Source: Ascoidea rubescens DSM 1968
Lineage: Eukaryota > Ascomycota > Saccharomycetes > Ascoideales > Ascoideaceae
Direction: 5' to 3'
NCBI RefSeq assembly: GCF_001661345.1
Contig: NW_017962914.1
Coordinates: 460,439-524,438, forward strand
Length of the DNA: 64,000 nucleotides
Every line of letters begins with the position of its first letter. Position 1 is the first letter of the stretch. Position numbers and translations under genes: made by a program. Positions 13,601 to 26,539 of the stretch are shown in pieces. The notes beneath the pieces were generated by a model that worked only from the letters and a program-made list of their open reading frames with translations, made no database searches and was not told where the DNA came from.

Positions 13601-14969
13601 CTGGCCATTACACAAATGCTTTTACGACTTCACGAAGTTGTCTGTTTCTTGGTAGAGGAACATTGCACAATGTTCTGCATTATTTGTGGTCAAAGAGCTT
13701 CAACTGAGCATGCTATACATTGTATTTCAATCAACAAACCTCTCTGGATGCTTGCAATTTAAGCGAACGAATTTAGTATTGCCTCTTCTACAGAGACAGA
13801 GGACTTCTAGGTCAGGTCCAGTCCTTTTTCCTTGCTCATTAAAGAAGATCGTAAAGGAATTTAGGGCTGTTTTTATGCGCTTGATCTTGCTCAATATATT
13901 GATTGAGTTTCGGTATCTACGGACACCTAAGTGACACGCTTGATTCCTCAACTCAAGAACCAAGACCCCATTGGGAAATGACACCAACGATGACTAACTC
14001 ATACAATATCCCACTTGTCACTGATGGTCCTGCGTTGGATGGTGATGATTCATCAACTTGCAAATCAACTGTAAATCGTTGCTTTTGCTCCAGATTGATT
14101 TCGGTAGGATATTGTGCCTTCTGATGGGTTACGGGATATGTAATGCGGTGCACCGTGAGACATCACTTGAAGATGTTCTATGACTCCGTTAAGAATTTCC
14201 AACTCATTTTCACCAACTGTTTAACACAAAAAACCTACAACCGTTGAGCTCGTTCAATACTCCCACAGGAACTGGCCTGCATAAAATGGAGATGAAGAAT
14301 CTCATTCTGGTTCTTTCATCCGCATTGATGGCAAACTAAAGATATGAAACCTGAAGGAGCAGCCCTGAGTGCCCTTGCTGATTTGAGAAGCAGAAAACAT
14401 TTTACCCACTGAGGAAATCCGAGAAGGTCTGTTGGCAATGCTGGTATCCAAATATATAGGCACAACCGCCGATAATGAAAATAGGTATTGCGATAGCGAA
14501 GCTGCGATCAACTTTCCCACTATCACAACAATCGGAAAACATCCAAAGGATTTTTCAATCAGCAATCGTTTTGTATGAGGGTTTTGCATCGTTGGTTGGT
14601 CTCTCCCCTAAGCTGTTAGTATCTGCAGTGTTGCTGATATGTTATCAAGAAGCCTAATTGCTCCAGTGCTCAAATAGCTCTATAAGCCGCTTTATTGAAC
14701 TGATTGTTAATTCCCCTTGAGGTCTTGCTTACGTCGATTTCGTACTTCTGATTAGTATCGTTTGAAGGATTTCATGTTATTCATGTCGAGTGCAATTATC
14801 CACTTGTTTTAATACCTTCACTTAAATTTCATTTACAACGGTGTCAATTTCATTGTATCCATGGTAATTATGCTCTTAACAAATTCGATAAATTGAAATT
14901 ACGACATACTTGCTGCTGGAATGGATGGCCTTATTCTATGATTTTCTCTTCGTATTATTCTTGTTTAAT

Positions 14970-15570
14970 ATTTGATTCTATATTGGAGTCCTCGATTGCG
15001 GCTTGAACAGCGATTCAAAACAATGGCTGTTTGCCAACAAACAAATTACAGATTGGCGGGAAACACTCTTGACAGAAAAGACAAAAGAGCTCCCCATGCT
15101 TAAATGCTTGTAGAAGTACCGAAGGCCCGCTAGAGCATCGCACATTGCATTAATTCAAAAACCCCTTTTTGTCACCTCTAAATGATTGTTTCTAAATGGC
15201 CTTGGTTTGGAATTGGAGCCCACTAGAGTGCTTTCGACAGTGAATTTTTGGAGAACCTGTTTTGCGCTGACACTTGACAACTTCTCAGCTATCGCCATCG
15301 CTCGTTCGTAATTTTGAAACAACGGTTGACTAAAATGACCGTATCGGCTCAGTTCAGCTCAGTGAGTTAAGAGCAGTTGTGGTGACCCTCTCGCAAGACT
15401 AAATTTGGACCCGCAGTTTGTGTGACTGGTCAGCATCCATTACGATCTCAGATCTATCTAAGTCTTTTAAAATAAACGGCTGGCCATGTCTTCTACGTTC
15501 GTTGTGTTATACACTTGAGCTTCTCGGTAGGTGATCATGGAATAGCTTCTCCAGCACTCCGTTTAAAAAT
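14970..15570 (+). repeat. LTR remnant, 3' end of E2
   Basis: The block at 15015-15080 aligns with the LTR starts at 7.64 and 35.64 kb, including CCAACAAACAAATTACAGA and a following TGGCGGGA...TTGACAG stretch. The 3' part is more worn. Confidence 0.65.
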
Positions 15571-15599
15571 ACCACTGGATGAAACTCTGGGTTCCATAG

Positions 15600-17300
15600 C
15601 GGCAATGTCTCCAATTTTTAAAATTGATTTGTTAAATAATAACTAGATGAGGAATTGAGATAATGATTGACATTCATGTGATTGCACCCTTTCGAGACAT
15701 TTCTCCTCGTCCGCTTACTAATGTAGACACTCTGGCCCTCTCTATCAATTTGCTTTGTTTCCCACCTCTGATTAGCAATCATGACAGAAGCAGCGAATCA
15801 CAACACATTTTAACATAGCAGCAATTAAAGGACCAATTACAAATATAGTGAAATGGGTAGTCAACTGAGCACCATCCTTGATGGGAGTCAACTCAATCTT
15901 AATCAATCAACAAGTCAGATAGTCAATCGACAAATAATCTTCTAAAAATGCTTCGATCCTTTTTTGCCTCTATTTGTAACTCTTGTTGATTGGCACTGAT
16001 CTCCAACTCCATTTTGATGAGACTCCAAAGAAATTGCTGCTTCAGATTTTTTCATTTAGTTACTACTCAAGCATTAAACCACTCAAAGGACCACTCCTTA
16101 GCGCATTTGACGCCATATTCTCTCTTACTAACATAGGTTGTGTCACTTGAATATCCTATACCAGCAGGCTAGCAGAACGGATTTTCTATAAACAAGAGCT
16201 GCAACATTGTATTGAGATTATCGAGTATGTTTCAAATAAAAATATCGACTCCCATCACCTGTAGCCCCTGCAATAAGCCCAACCACCCCAAAATATAACA
16301 ATCTATGAGAAGATTTGATTTTACAGGATTTAACGACTACAATTGAACTGCACATATCTCACTCAAATATTGTCCCAAATCAAAGAACATAAAGAACTGA
16401 TTTGACGAAATATATTACATAGATATTTATAGAAAGTCTTCTGAAAACATTATGCGGACTATACTCAAAATGATATCCAAAATCCCATCAGCGATCATAA
16501 GATATCTGGCATCACGACAATGGAAGTAATTCATTTGCAAATAGTATTGCAATCCTCAGTAAGAGATGCTAAACAAAAACAGATAAATATCATCTAAGAC
16601 TACTCCCAACCCAAGATCGATATTGTTTCATGACAAAATTGAAAGGAATTAAGTCCCCATGGCTAATGCGTTAGAGAAATGATATCTAGAAGAAAGTTAC
16701 GATTTCCATTGATTTTGCAAATTATAATCAATTTGTTGTGAGAGATAATACTTTAAATTGAAGAAATAATGGATTGTTAAACAAATAACTGTTGCCATGA
16801 GACTAGAAAGGGTTCAAGATGAAAGTTCACAAATTCCATCATTTCATTGCTAGCACTTCTCCACAAATTGAAACCAGCATCTAAAATTAAAAGTAAAATT
16901 TGATTTAATTTATTCTTTTCGCAAGTGGATGAAATGTGGTTGTATTCACCAGTAGGAAAAAAATTATTCAAATTCCTCATTAGTATTGAGATGACCATTT
17001 CAATTAATGTCTAAAGAAGTGTTCCTCAAACCAAGTGCTACGTTGATAGAATGAGGTGGATCCATTATCACTTTAACGGCAAAAAAAGCAAATATAATAT
17101 AATTGTATACCAATATATAGATGGATAGCTGCTGAATTTTGGTGAGGACATCTCATTTCTTTTTCAACATAGACCATGTTTCGTAGCCTGAAGTACCGAA
17201 ATACATCTCTTATAAGTTGCTCAGAAAATACTAGGGGTTGCTTCTTTCAAGATCACCGAAATGAATTTTGATTTGTCCCTATGATGAGCTCGCATCATTT
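15600..17300 (-). mobile_element. Probable minus-oriented Copia pol fragment, AT-rich
   Basis: The stretch near 15810-15885 aligns by eye with 38997-39070 inside the minus-oriented element E7 (integrase region). Shared words include TTAACATAGCAGCA and GTCAACTGAGCACC-type sequence. The rest is AT-rich, strongly decayed and unassigned. It may be a separate insertion that removed or masked the 5' half of E3. Confidence 0.35.
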
Positions 17301-20300
17301 TTTTTTGAATATTTTACATTTTGCGAGTCATTGACACCGATTAAAAATTATTTATTGGAAGAATGTGATGAATATTTTGGGGTTGCACGATCTGCTGCTT
17401 TCTCAAGACCGCTGAACTCAGTCTGAATTTCATTATTGCCATTATTTAAATAAACAATTGCGAAGACTTTTCCTTGACAAACACAATGGAAAACTCAGAA
17501 AAAAGAACATAATTCATGTTTCCATCGATTTTCTGGATGTCCGCATTAAAAGGTGTAGGAAAGGAGGTAGCCAATCTCACTCTATTAGGCAAAACCACCG
17601 ATGTTCCCACCAGCACTTTCTACTTTCGATAATCGTCCGTTGCAATCGTTTTCAACTGAACGTCAAGCTCACCCAATGAGGCCAATGGAGTAATCTTCAA
17701 ATTTCATTTTCTTACCTGCCAAAGAAAACAATTACTTTCTTCTAATTCAATCAACGAAATAGAATTCAGTTGTCTGCTTTGTCAATGTCGAGCCTAAAAC
17801 TCTTATTGCAGTTAAATACCATTGATTTCGGCTTTCTTTTAAGTTTATTGCTTGCTCGATCGTTTGCTATTTTTTTTTAGCCATCAATTTTAATGTCACC
17901 AATGAAGATTGAAAATAAAGTTGTTAAAATAAACAACAAACTGGCTTTTCAGAAAGTCTGGGGTTAATGATCATGTGGTTTCAGCTCATTTCCAAATGGA
18001 TTGAACAAACAAAATCAAACTTCCATTCAATATTGTATGCGATTATTCAATTTCCAATTAGTTTGATTAGAATTGAAGATTTGTGCGGCAGAGTCATCTT
18101 AGACTGGTAAGGTATTCTAACATTTCATAAATGATGCTTTGGTTGAATTCACCAAACCTGCGTGCAATTTCAGCTGCTATTGAATGCATCAATGTCTGGG
18201 TGATTTTGTCTTCAACCGCAGCGCAGAGGTCAGTAAAGTAATGAAAGTGCTGTTGAATGAGTCGTGTGACAACTAATCATTTATTAATCCTCTCAGCTCC
18301 ATGATAGTGATGCACAGCCCCAAATGGTTGTTTTCAATACACAATTTAGTCAATAAATGATATTCCGGCCACCAATTGTTAGAAATTGTTTCTTTGAGCT
18401 GCATCGACAGTTTTCGCAATCGAAGCCCAGCAAATACCTATTTCCGTCCTTCGGACGACGTGTCTGTTGCTCAGTGAATATTGAGTTCCAATTTCCCAAC
18501 CAAAAATTTGGTTCCTCTTTAAGATATGAAATAATTCATTTGGTTTAACCCACTTGAATAGGTCTGATTTTTTTTTTCAATGGTTCACTGGGTGAATGTA
18601 GAATTCCAAGAATGGGGGACGATTCACACATTAAAATGAAGCTGTTTTCATCTCTACTATGAGAAGATAAAATCCTTTCAAAGCTATTAAGCAGCTGATT
18701 CCCCTGATATTTTTTCATCGGTTTTGGGATCTTCGTTGTTAGCTAAATTATTTAGCTTAGAGTTCTCATCCCTGTTCAATTCCTTGTGGCAACACTAATC
18801 TTATTAACCGATCAGTTATATATTTGATTGTTTGCAAGAGGAGGGGAACAGTCTTCCACATTTTAATAGTGGCTCATTTGAAACTTTTCCAATCATGGTC
18901 ATTGTCCCAATTGCCAAATCAGTTTTGAAAAATTAGTGCCAACTCGTTGATATTTTGATTGGTAGTATTGAAGTCAGACACTTAAAAATTCAACGTTGAT
19001 TGAAACAACATCTCTGCGATGTGTCAATTACAATCATTGGATCTGTTAATGCGAATATGCATAGCAAGATACTAATGAGACTCATCACATGAATTTTTGT
19101 TTTCCGCTCCTAAGAGGTGCCAAGAAGGCTGGTCAGGAAAATCTGAGACACATTGTGGGCGATCTTCGGTGGTTTGAAACCGATTCAAGAGATACAGATG
19201 TAGGGACATTTTCTCCAACACATTTTGCTCGTGGCTCACTGAGGCTACCACCTGTTACACCAAATTGATTACACCCAATCTGCAACGTCGCTTGCTAATT
19301 TCTGCTTCAGGCAAAGCAGCACACCAGTTCCCAGGTGCTAAATCGTATTCCTTTTACTCAAGGGGCTGTTGGCCGAGGTTGAGCGTTTCCAAAAAAATCC
19401 GCTACCACCTGCGAATTCAAAAAGCCTTTTCCAGTTGTTTCAGAGTTCGCTCCATCTAAATATAATGAATACACTGAAGCAATCACTCAAGTTTTTGTCA
19501 TCTAAATGGGAATCATTTTTGGAGAGGTTTTACATCAAGAATATTTAGCCCCCTTTAAATAAATTGACAACTGCTTTTGTTTAGCCCGCTTTTCAACATC
19601 AATTTTAAATTAAACGCCAAGTAAACATTTTTGATGCGTAACAATCCCTAAAAGTTTAGAAGATATTCAAATCAATGTAGGATTTTAACTAACCTACTCT
19701 ATTTCAGTACAAAAATTGAGAATAAGGGCTCCAACTCTTTTACAGTCGAAGAGTTACAGCGGAGGATGTTCAGATTCGTGCTACACAACTCAAGCAGAAC
19801 TGCAATTTTCGATGTTCGGACGATGACCGATTTAACAGGATCGTCCGCTGCAATGGTAAAGCTGGTCAGCCGGTATGTCATTTTATTGTTCGAAACAAAA
19901 TATCTTGCAGTGGTTATGGGTCGCTTTGTTGAACTTGATGTTACTCAAACTGACAAGGCGATTTCAGTTTCTTTGCGGTCCTACATTTAAAAATTGGTTC
20001 AACAGCGCAGCATAGATGAATCACACTTGCAGGTCACACCACCGATGACTATCCCACAGACAGTGCTACTTGGATTAGATGGTCATGAGTATGATTCTCT
20101 GGAGTCACCTCTTTATACAGTATATGGTGTATTGTTGCGTGTTGCTGTAAATTGCTTGAGGTATAATATTGTTGCAGCGGACAGCTTACGCAGTCGATAT
20201 CTGGAAGCGTCATGAAACATCCATTCAAGTTGTGCGGAAATGGTGTGAAGATATCTCAACTTGAACCAATTATCCGTGTATTTCAAAGCTGCTTCCTCAG

Positions 20301-21560
20301 TGGATTGAGTTCAAAACAGTGACAGTCTTTTGGATGGAGACATTGATCATCGAAAATTAATTGGTGGTTATATGCCCCTCAAAATTCAAAACCAGTTGGA
20401 TGGAACTGAAACCGGCCGGCTTCGGTGGCCTTACTGACGTGCTCTGCAGAATAGATTTCTGGCAATGAAGCAGTCTAAGAAGCACTGCTCTTAATGCTGG
20501 TTTTCATAGATAATAGTTCCAATGGTGACAAAGCAAATATTTACTGCGATGATTGTTCTGCTCTCAATAAAGCAGATCATCCGACTGATCGCAGAACCTC
20601 TTAGCATAGTTCAAATAGGTAGCATTTGACAATGACGTTGCTTCAATAATTCATTTACTTTTGCAGAAGTTGATATTAAGAATAATGATGGTGATGGGTT
20701 GATGGGAGCACTGGCTACTCCGGTATTCCGATTTCACAATTGATTGCTTCTGCGATTTTGACGCTGACAGATTTGTTTGTGTTATTACCTCGCTTTGGAT
20801 TTATTCCACTATGGCTGCTTCTTTCTCATAGTGAAGTTTACTGTACTGTACAGCTATACATCTGGTTGACAGACTGCGGTGATATCATATCCACAACCGT
20901 CCCAATTTCACTATATTACCGGTTTTATATTTTAATTGGAATACACTCACCAAAGCAATATAAAGTAGGTGCGACTATATTTGATACGGATATTGATTGA
21001 TGAGGATTCATTTCGCTACACAGGGCGTGAATATATTTGAAACTTCATGATTGATCGCTGCGCAGCGGTTGGGATAAATTGGAGCAGGCGAACAAACGAA
21101 CACGGCATCAAACTAACTGGGTAAGTAATGTTCTTCACGCGCAACGCATAAACGCCCCTCCATCTTCATTGCCTCACAGAATGAAAGATCATCGGCAGTG
21201 CCATGCACATGCCATTACGTAAAGACAGCTATTACTGCTAGGACAAAATGTCCTCCTTGAAAAAAGGTGATTCGAATTTGAACTCACCCAACTGCGCCTG
21301 TAAGCGGTAGTGTGGAGACCGTGATTTGGCACCGATAGTTGATAGCAGCTCGGCCAACACGAACGGTCGTTAGCAGCCTTTGCAAAATGTCTTGCTCTGT
21401 TGAGCAGATCGAGAGATTTCAGGAAACTGCGTTTCGAAGGCTGTTCAGAGCCTTCCAGATGTCCCCATTTGAATTCTCCCCGTCTGCACCGTCACCTCAC
21501 ACGACGCAGTGCCAGGTGACCAAGTTTCTTATATTTGGAGCAGGCTGCGTTCGGTGTAGC
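17300..21560 (+). mobile_element. Ty1/Copia fossil E3 (3' half recognisable)
   Basis: On the plus strand, about 18.36-18.55 kb resembles the integrase C-terminus (PSKYLFPSFGRRV, in the position of the usual SHLRVFG block). The RT/RNase H connection is at about 20.03-20.1 kb, closely matching 13.98 and 34.61 kb. RNase H would fall at about 20.3-20.5 kb, and the 3' LTR is at 21.02-21.56 kb. Gag could not be found; its expected place is occupied by AT-rich, probably minus-oriented sequence. It is old, with many breaks. Confidence 0.6.
21020..21560 (+). repeat. LTR remnant, 3' end of E3
   Basis: CAGGCGAACAAACGAACAC at 21086-21104 is the family's LTR block. A GCTCGGCCAACACGAACGGT block at 21342-21361 matches 46172-46190 and 35907-35925. 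The LTR meets an oppositely oriented LTR immediately to its right. Confidence 0.75.
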
Positions 21561-21599
21561 GAATCCATTGTTGACCTTCTGGTAGAAAAGTGAATAGGA

Positions 21600-22120
21600 T
21601 TGCGGAACAAAAATAATAACCCCAGCCCCTCCTATACTGAACTTTGTCTGATCACTCAGCCCGACCACAGCGCGCTGGTGATAGACTTTGAGGAACCGAA
21701 TATCGACTTTTGGGGTGCTCACAGCAGCACCCCTTGACCCAGTAACCAAACCACAGACGATCAGGTCGATGAAGCAGACCATTTTGGACAACCAGCAAAG
21801 CAGTTTTGCTCTGGCCAGGGTTTACCTGTTGGTGGCCCAAAACGTTGTCTTCAAGGAACCGCTCACAAGCGCAGTGGTGTGAGTTCGAATCCTATCTACC
21901 TCAATTCAGATGAAAGCATCTTCGGGTCAAAATAATGAGTGGATTTGAAATACTGGCATTAGCGTTACTCTAGAATGGATTTCCACACCCTTTAAGCAAC
22001 GAGGCTTGGAGATATTTTTTGCTCGGCGTCGAAGTTGTCACAGGTGCAGTTCGTTAATTCGCAGTTCGTTTGTTTGCCAAGACCAAATTCTCTGACCCAC
22101 TGATCAGGCTGCATTCATTG
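21600..22120 (-). repeat. LTR remnant, 3' end of E4 (minus)
   Basis: Read on the minus strand it carries the whole LTR pattern in order. It starts with the CAAACAAACGAACTGCG block (22081-22060), then a GCTTGTGAGCGGTT block near 21870. The CGACCTGATCGTCTGTGG block (21765-21748) matches 46225-46245, and a CACCAGCGCGCTG tail lies near 21680. Together with the preceding plus-oriented LTR it forms an imperfect inverted repeat about 1.1 kb long. Confidence 0.75.
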
Positions 22121-25100
22121 ACTCCGATCAAAAATCAAACGTTGAACAAAAATATAAAAAGAAAACCGACTTCTACATTTAAATTCAATCAGTTTGAAAA
22201 GTAATAACTCTTTGGCCAGTCAAACAATTCATGACAATAGCGCTCCATATCCCAAAAGAAATTAAGCAAAAAGCACGAATCATATAAGAGCAAATAAAAG
22301 AAATCCACCAAACCACAACCAATCCCAATTCAAACGTTGAAGGGAGTTGTTGAGTTGGGTGGTCAGCGCAGCGCTAAGGGCTTTACTCAACATATCTGGA
22401 ACAATTCTTTTGGTATCATCTATTGCAAGAGCAACAGGATCATTCCACAACGCTGATATAAAGTGATACGTAATTGAAAATTGCTTGGAGTTTTTGTGGT
22501 TGGTGGGATGGTTAGTCATGTTGATAGCACACCTGTTACTACATTTTGAAATTGCATTTTTATCATTTGTACCACAATATTGAATTAATTGCTTTGGCAA
22601 CGCAGCTCCTTCCCCCCGTCCAAAGCATGCAATGCAACTGACTTTAAAACTAATGAAAGCAACTGAAGATATCATTTGGGGGTTCAAATAAGTGGCTTCC
22701 GATTAATGAGGAACGTATATCCACCAACTGAATGTAGACGACCAGTTACTTCAGCCCAATCCTGTCACTGTATTTAATTAGCTTAACTGAAGTAGCAACT
22801 AGGTAATCAACTGATAATGGACCTCATTTCCAACATCATATCACCTTTTTACAAAAATGAGCTGGATCATTCATGAAGAACCAAGGAATCAAATGAGTGA
22901 AGCAACCGCAATTGCCTTATGATGCTGCAAACAATTTGCACCAAAATGAATTGATGAAGCAACTAATCCCCAAAGTGATCAATGCTCGGCATTGATCTCA
23001 GCGATACCTGTTTGAGGTAACATTTTCTATGGGTTAATTCGGCTTTGTCCACCCTGAAAATCACAGATATCATTTCACATCTATTGAATTATCATTCAAA
23101 TGTCGCTCTTTATAGCTACGGAAATTTTGTCGTTACTTTGAGTAACTTCAACTTCAAGAAAAAGACCCACAATATCGTAGAAGTCTGTTATTTCAAACTA
23201 AGAGCTGAGATTTGAATTGATCAACCTCACCATTTATCTGATCATTTCTCAATAATAAGATCATCCACAAATAATTTTAGAGTACAGTGGTGTTTAATCT
23301 GAAAACACAAAACAATCCATATTCCGCTGAAGCATTACCAAACACAAACAATCGGAGAGTGTTAAACAGTTTCTTGATCGACCGACAATCGATTATTTGG
23401 GTCCAAACATTGATATTCGTAAACTTTAAACCGTTACAGAACAACCACCATTAGCAAACTTAGGAAGTTGTTTCATCCGACTGTGAGCGTCCATATCACT
23501 ATTGGGAAAAGCAGTTGTCAGAATATTTTGATGAAGATTGGAAGACTTTGAGGTTACAACCTAAGAAGGACACTTACACTTCGATCCCCTGATACTCCAA
23601 TGAATCTTTTTGTATTATCAATACCATGGAGTTGAGAAATGAGTTTAGCAGCAAATCTGGCTTTACAAAAATTACCAGTTTCTGGTGGGCTCGATGAAAC
23701 CAGCGAACGACAGCCAACACACCTTTGTCCAGATGGATGATCCACCAACAGGTATTTAATCTTATGAGCACTAGTTTGAAACTCTGAACAACAGCCAACT
23801 GACCTGATTTGACTTTTAACATTTGGTTTTAACAGTAGTAGCGGCGAGATGTCCAGCAGCCAATTATCTCAGAACCAACCTCTTTCCAATTGTGTCATTT
23901 GAATCATCTCCAAACGATTTTCGTACATTATCAAATTTATCAGGATCTTCCTAGTAATCTTATTGGATGCAGTAAACCGGTCCATATCCAATTCGGCACC
24001 GGCGATAGCATTGGCAACTGGATTTGGATACTCTGATCATTAAACAGACCCCATTCGAATGCAATAGAATGAAATTGACTCAATGATTCTCCTCTTCATC
24101 TGAGATTAGGACTGCATATACATGATCTCCATTTCAGTTATCATCGTATGCAAGGTCTGAAGCAATTGCAGTTCTGCTATCTTTGTCATTGACATCAGGG
24201 GGTCAATTTCCCTTCAAAGCAATAGCTGTAATAAAATAGTCTTAACCGGCAGACGGAGTTGGTGGTATAATAGCAGCAAGTGATCGGTCTTCAATAACAA
24301 ATTTTGATTTATCACCAGAACAGGAACAACTGACAACATCACAGTTGCTACGAAGATTGAGCACGATGTAAGTCCTTCTACTCATGAGGTATTCAACAAA
24401 ATTAGGGATGACAGAGGAATCACCTAACTTGGCTTGACTGATTTGCTTAGGAGTAATGGCTTACTCACCGAAGAGAATCCATTTCAACTTCCAAGCAGTT
24501 CGTCGTTTTCTATAGTACAATTGACATGGAGGGCACAAAAGACCCCTATATTTTGCGGCAATTAAATTCATCAGAAACACTGCGTTACTCCGCAGCATTA
24601 TTTTTCAAGTGATCGGATATATTAGTTTCAATTGACATTGACCCGTCCGGTCTGTTGGTTGGTGCTTGCCAACTTTCGGCCACCGATCTTGATGAAACTC
24701 TTAAAGTACTGATATTCTATTTTTCATTCATTCAGATTGGCAAAAATATTTGAACGGATTGAATAGAACTCAGTGCTGACATTGACGGTTTGAACCGTCT
24801 CCTTAAATAAAGGTTAAATAACGTTATTATAATATAGCAACCTGGCAACGGCAATTGATCCTATAGCAATAGCTGCAACAACATCACCTCTGCGGTAACC
24901 ATCAACACTTTAGAAGAATAACAACTGTCATCAACTGCAACAATGGTCGTTTACTGACAATTTCGACTTAAAAGGAAGACAAAACCTGTGGCTGTCTTGT
25001 AGACGATTTATTAGTAATTATCGTGGGTATTCTTTATTGAGTACAGACACAGATTTAATCACCACCGGCTGAAATACATTATGTTTTGAATATATATGCT

Positions 25101-26389
25101 ATAACGGTTTCCTCTAAAGGACCTAGTAGTTCAACCAGTTTCGAAGTAATTTACGCGTCCGCAGATGGGGCAACGACAAACTCATACCATGGCGAAGCTC
25201 CTGACCCACCTGTTTATGAACCATTCAACTAGACACAATCATTTCGGAATTAAAAGCAGTCAGCTAAAGTTGTAGCAGCTGAAAGTGAAATTGAATTTGA
25301 GTCATGAAAAGGGAAATGTGCACTCTTAAATGACCTGCCATTCCAAGGCATCGAACCAATATCTTTGACTTGCAGAATCGTGACACTATTTGCAGCCAGG
25401 TGGCTTTAAAGAGGAGGTAGGATGCTGAACCTACCAGGGTAGGCACAGAAATCCTTCGATGCACCAGAATCACAATAACACCGTTTGGTGTTGCACATCA
25501 TCTTGAAATTTAATTTCATTGACGAAGTAAAAAAGGGATAACAATTTTTTGGCCATCCAATGGTGTTACCGCGGCAGTACCACCGGTTGAAAAGATTGAT
25601 TCAGCAGAAACTTACAGTGCTGCAAAGCATTCACTAGCCAAATGTTTGATTTAGTGTTTTCGAGATCTTGTCATTCTATCCTTTTTTGCGTTCCTAAACT
25701 CCTCCTTACCAATAGACACCAACGCTTCTGACCCTTAGCCAGCAGCAAATGCGTCATCACCAAGATGATTCCCTGAAACTTTTGCAAGAAAAAATCTAAT
25801 CGTCCGCACGTCTTCAAATTTCGTAAAAAGTATTTCAGCGTAAGTGGTGTCGGAAGCAGCCGCACCATCAAAAATCGCAGCGACTTGATCAGCTTTGTAG
25901 ACTTTAGGAATATTGAAATTGAATTCACTAAAAAATTTATTGTGACTCTTTTTATTGCATAATCAATTTTGACACTTACCCACAATCAATGACGTGGTCT
26001 TATTAATAGCAGCTTGAAAACCAATTAAATTACAAACCTTCTCTAAGTTAAGGAGTACTTCACGGTCTTACCACCCATTGTATACCATTTCTTCCAAAAA
26101 TGCAGGAGCGAATCTGGCTGTAACAAAGGTATGGCAAATGGAATCTAAAACAATTGTAATTCTGTCTGAATCAAGCTCATCCGCAAAAAGAACACCCTCC
26201 TTTATCAAGGCTTCGACCAACGGAACTTGGAAGAAAGCACTGACCAAAAACCCCAAGCCCAGTTTGTAACGCTACCAGCATTCAGTCGCTTCGGAGATTT
26301 GTCTTAGCAATGATCCTCTCTTTGGCCTATAGCTTCATCTAGCAAATGCACGATTTATACCATGGGATTCTAACTTATAAGAACGACCA

Positions 26390-26530
26390 ACGTGAGTAGA
26401 CCGCCAGCTCCATTTATAACGAACTGTTTTAAAACACCGAACCTCAAAGGCGCAGACCAGTGAGAAACACCGAAAGTCGTAGTATAGATATCAACAAAGC
26501 TCACAAGAGACTCCAGGAGAGTTTTGTTTC
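26390..26530 (-). repeat. LTR tail remnant, 5' end of E4 (minus)
   Basis: The minus strand of 26525-26450 matches the LTR tail at 46265-46345, with AGCTTTGTTGATATC and CGGTGTTTCTCACTGGTCTG blocks. Only the tail of the LTR is recognisable. Confidence 0.6.
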
Positions 26531-26539
26531 TTATAAAGG

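Larger units (their letters stand above)
10240..15570 (+). mobile_element. Ty1/Copia fossil E2
   Basis: This plus-strand element is about 5.3 kb. Gag is recognisable at about 10.77-11.0 kb from the conserved E-x-x-x-x-x-W-G-type end of the Gag core shared with 26.8 and 31.68 kb. Reverse transcriptase is clear at 13.26-13.55 kb: a G-x-x-I-G-C-x-W-V-F-type patch is followed by the E-x-V-K-V-I-L motif. The RT/RNase H connection (TPTMTNSYN-like patch) lies at about 13.98 kb and matches 20.03 and 34.61 kb. The 3' LTR is at 14.97-15.57 kb. It is old, with dozens of breaks. Confidence 0.75.
21600..26530 (-). mobile_element. Ty1/Copia fossil E4 (minus)
   Basis: This minus-strand element is about 4.9 kb and has most parts. 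Gag is at 26.26-25.67 kb, whose C-terminal half closely resembles Gag of E5 at 26.94-27.24 kb. Reverse transcriptase at about 23.8-23.55 kb includes an FCKARFAAKLISQLHGID patch, the counterpart of the usual KARLVAKG. RNase H C-terminus at 22.69-22.35 kb includes PTNHKNSKQFSITYHF. The 3' LTR is at 21.6-22.1 kb and a 5' LTR remnant at 26.39-26.53 kb. It is old, with many breaks. Confidence 0.8.

Noticed and set aside
22280-22687. Open frame of 135 codons on the minus strand
   Set aside because: It is the RNase H end of fossil E4, not a host gene.
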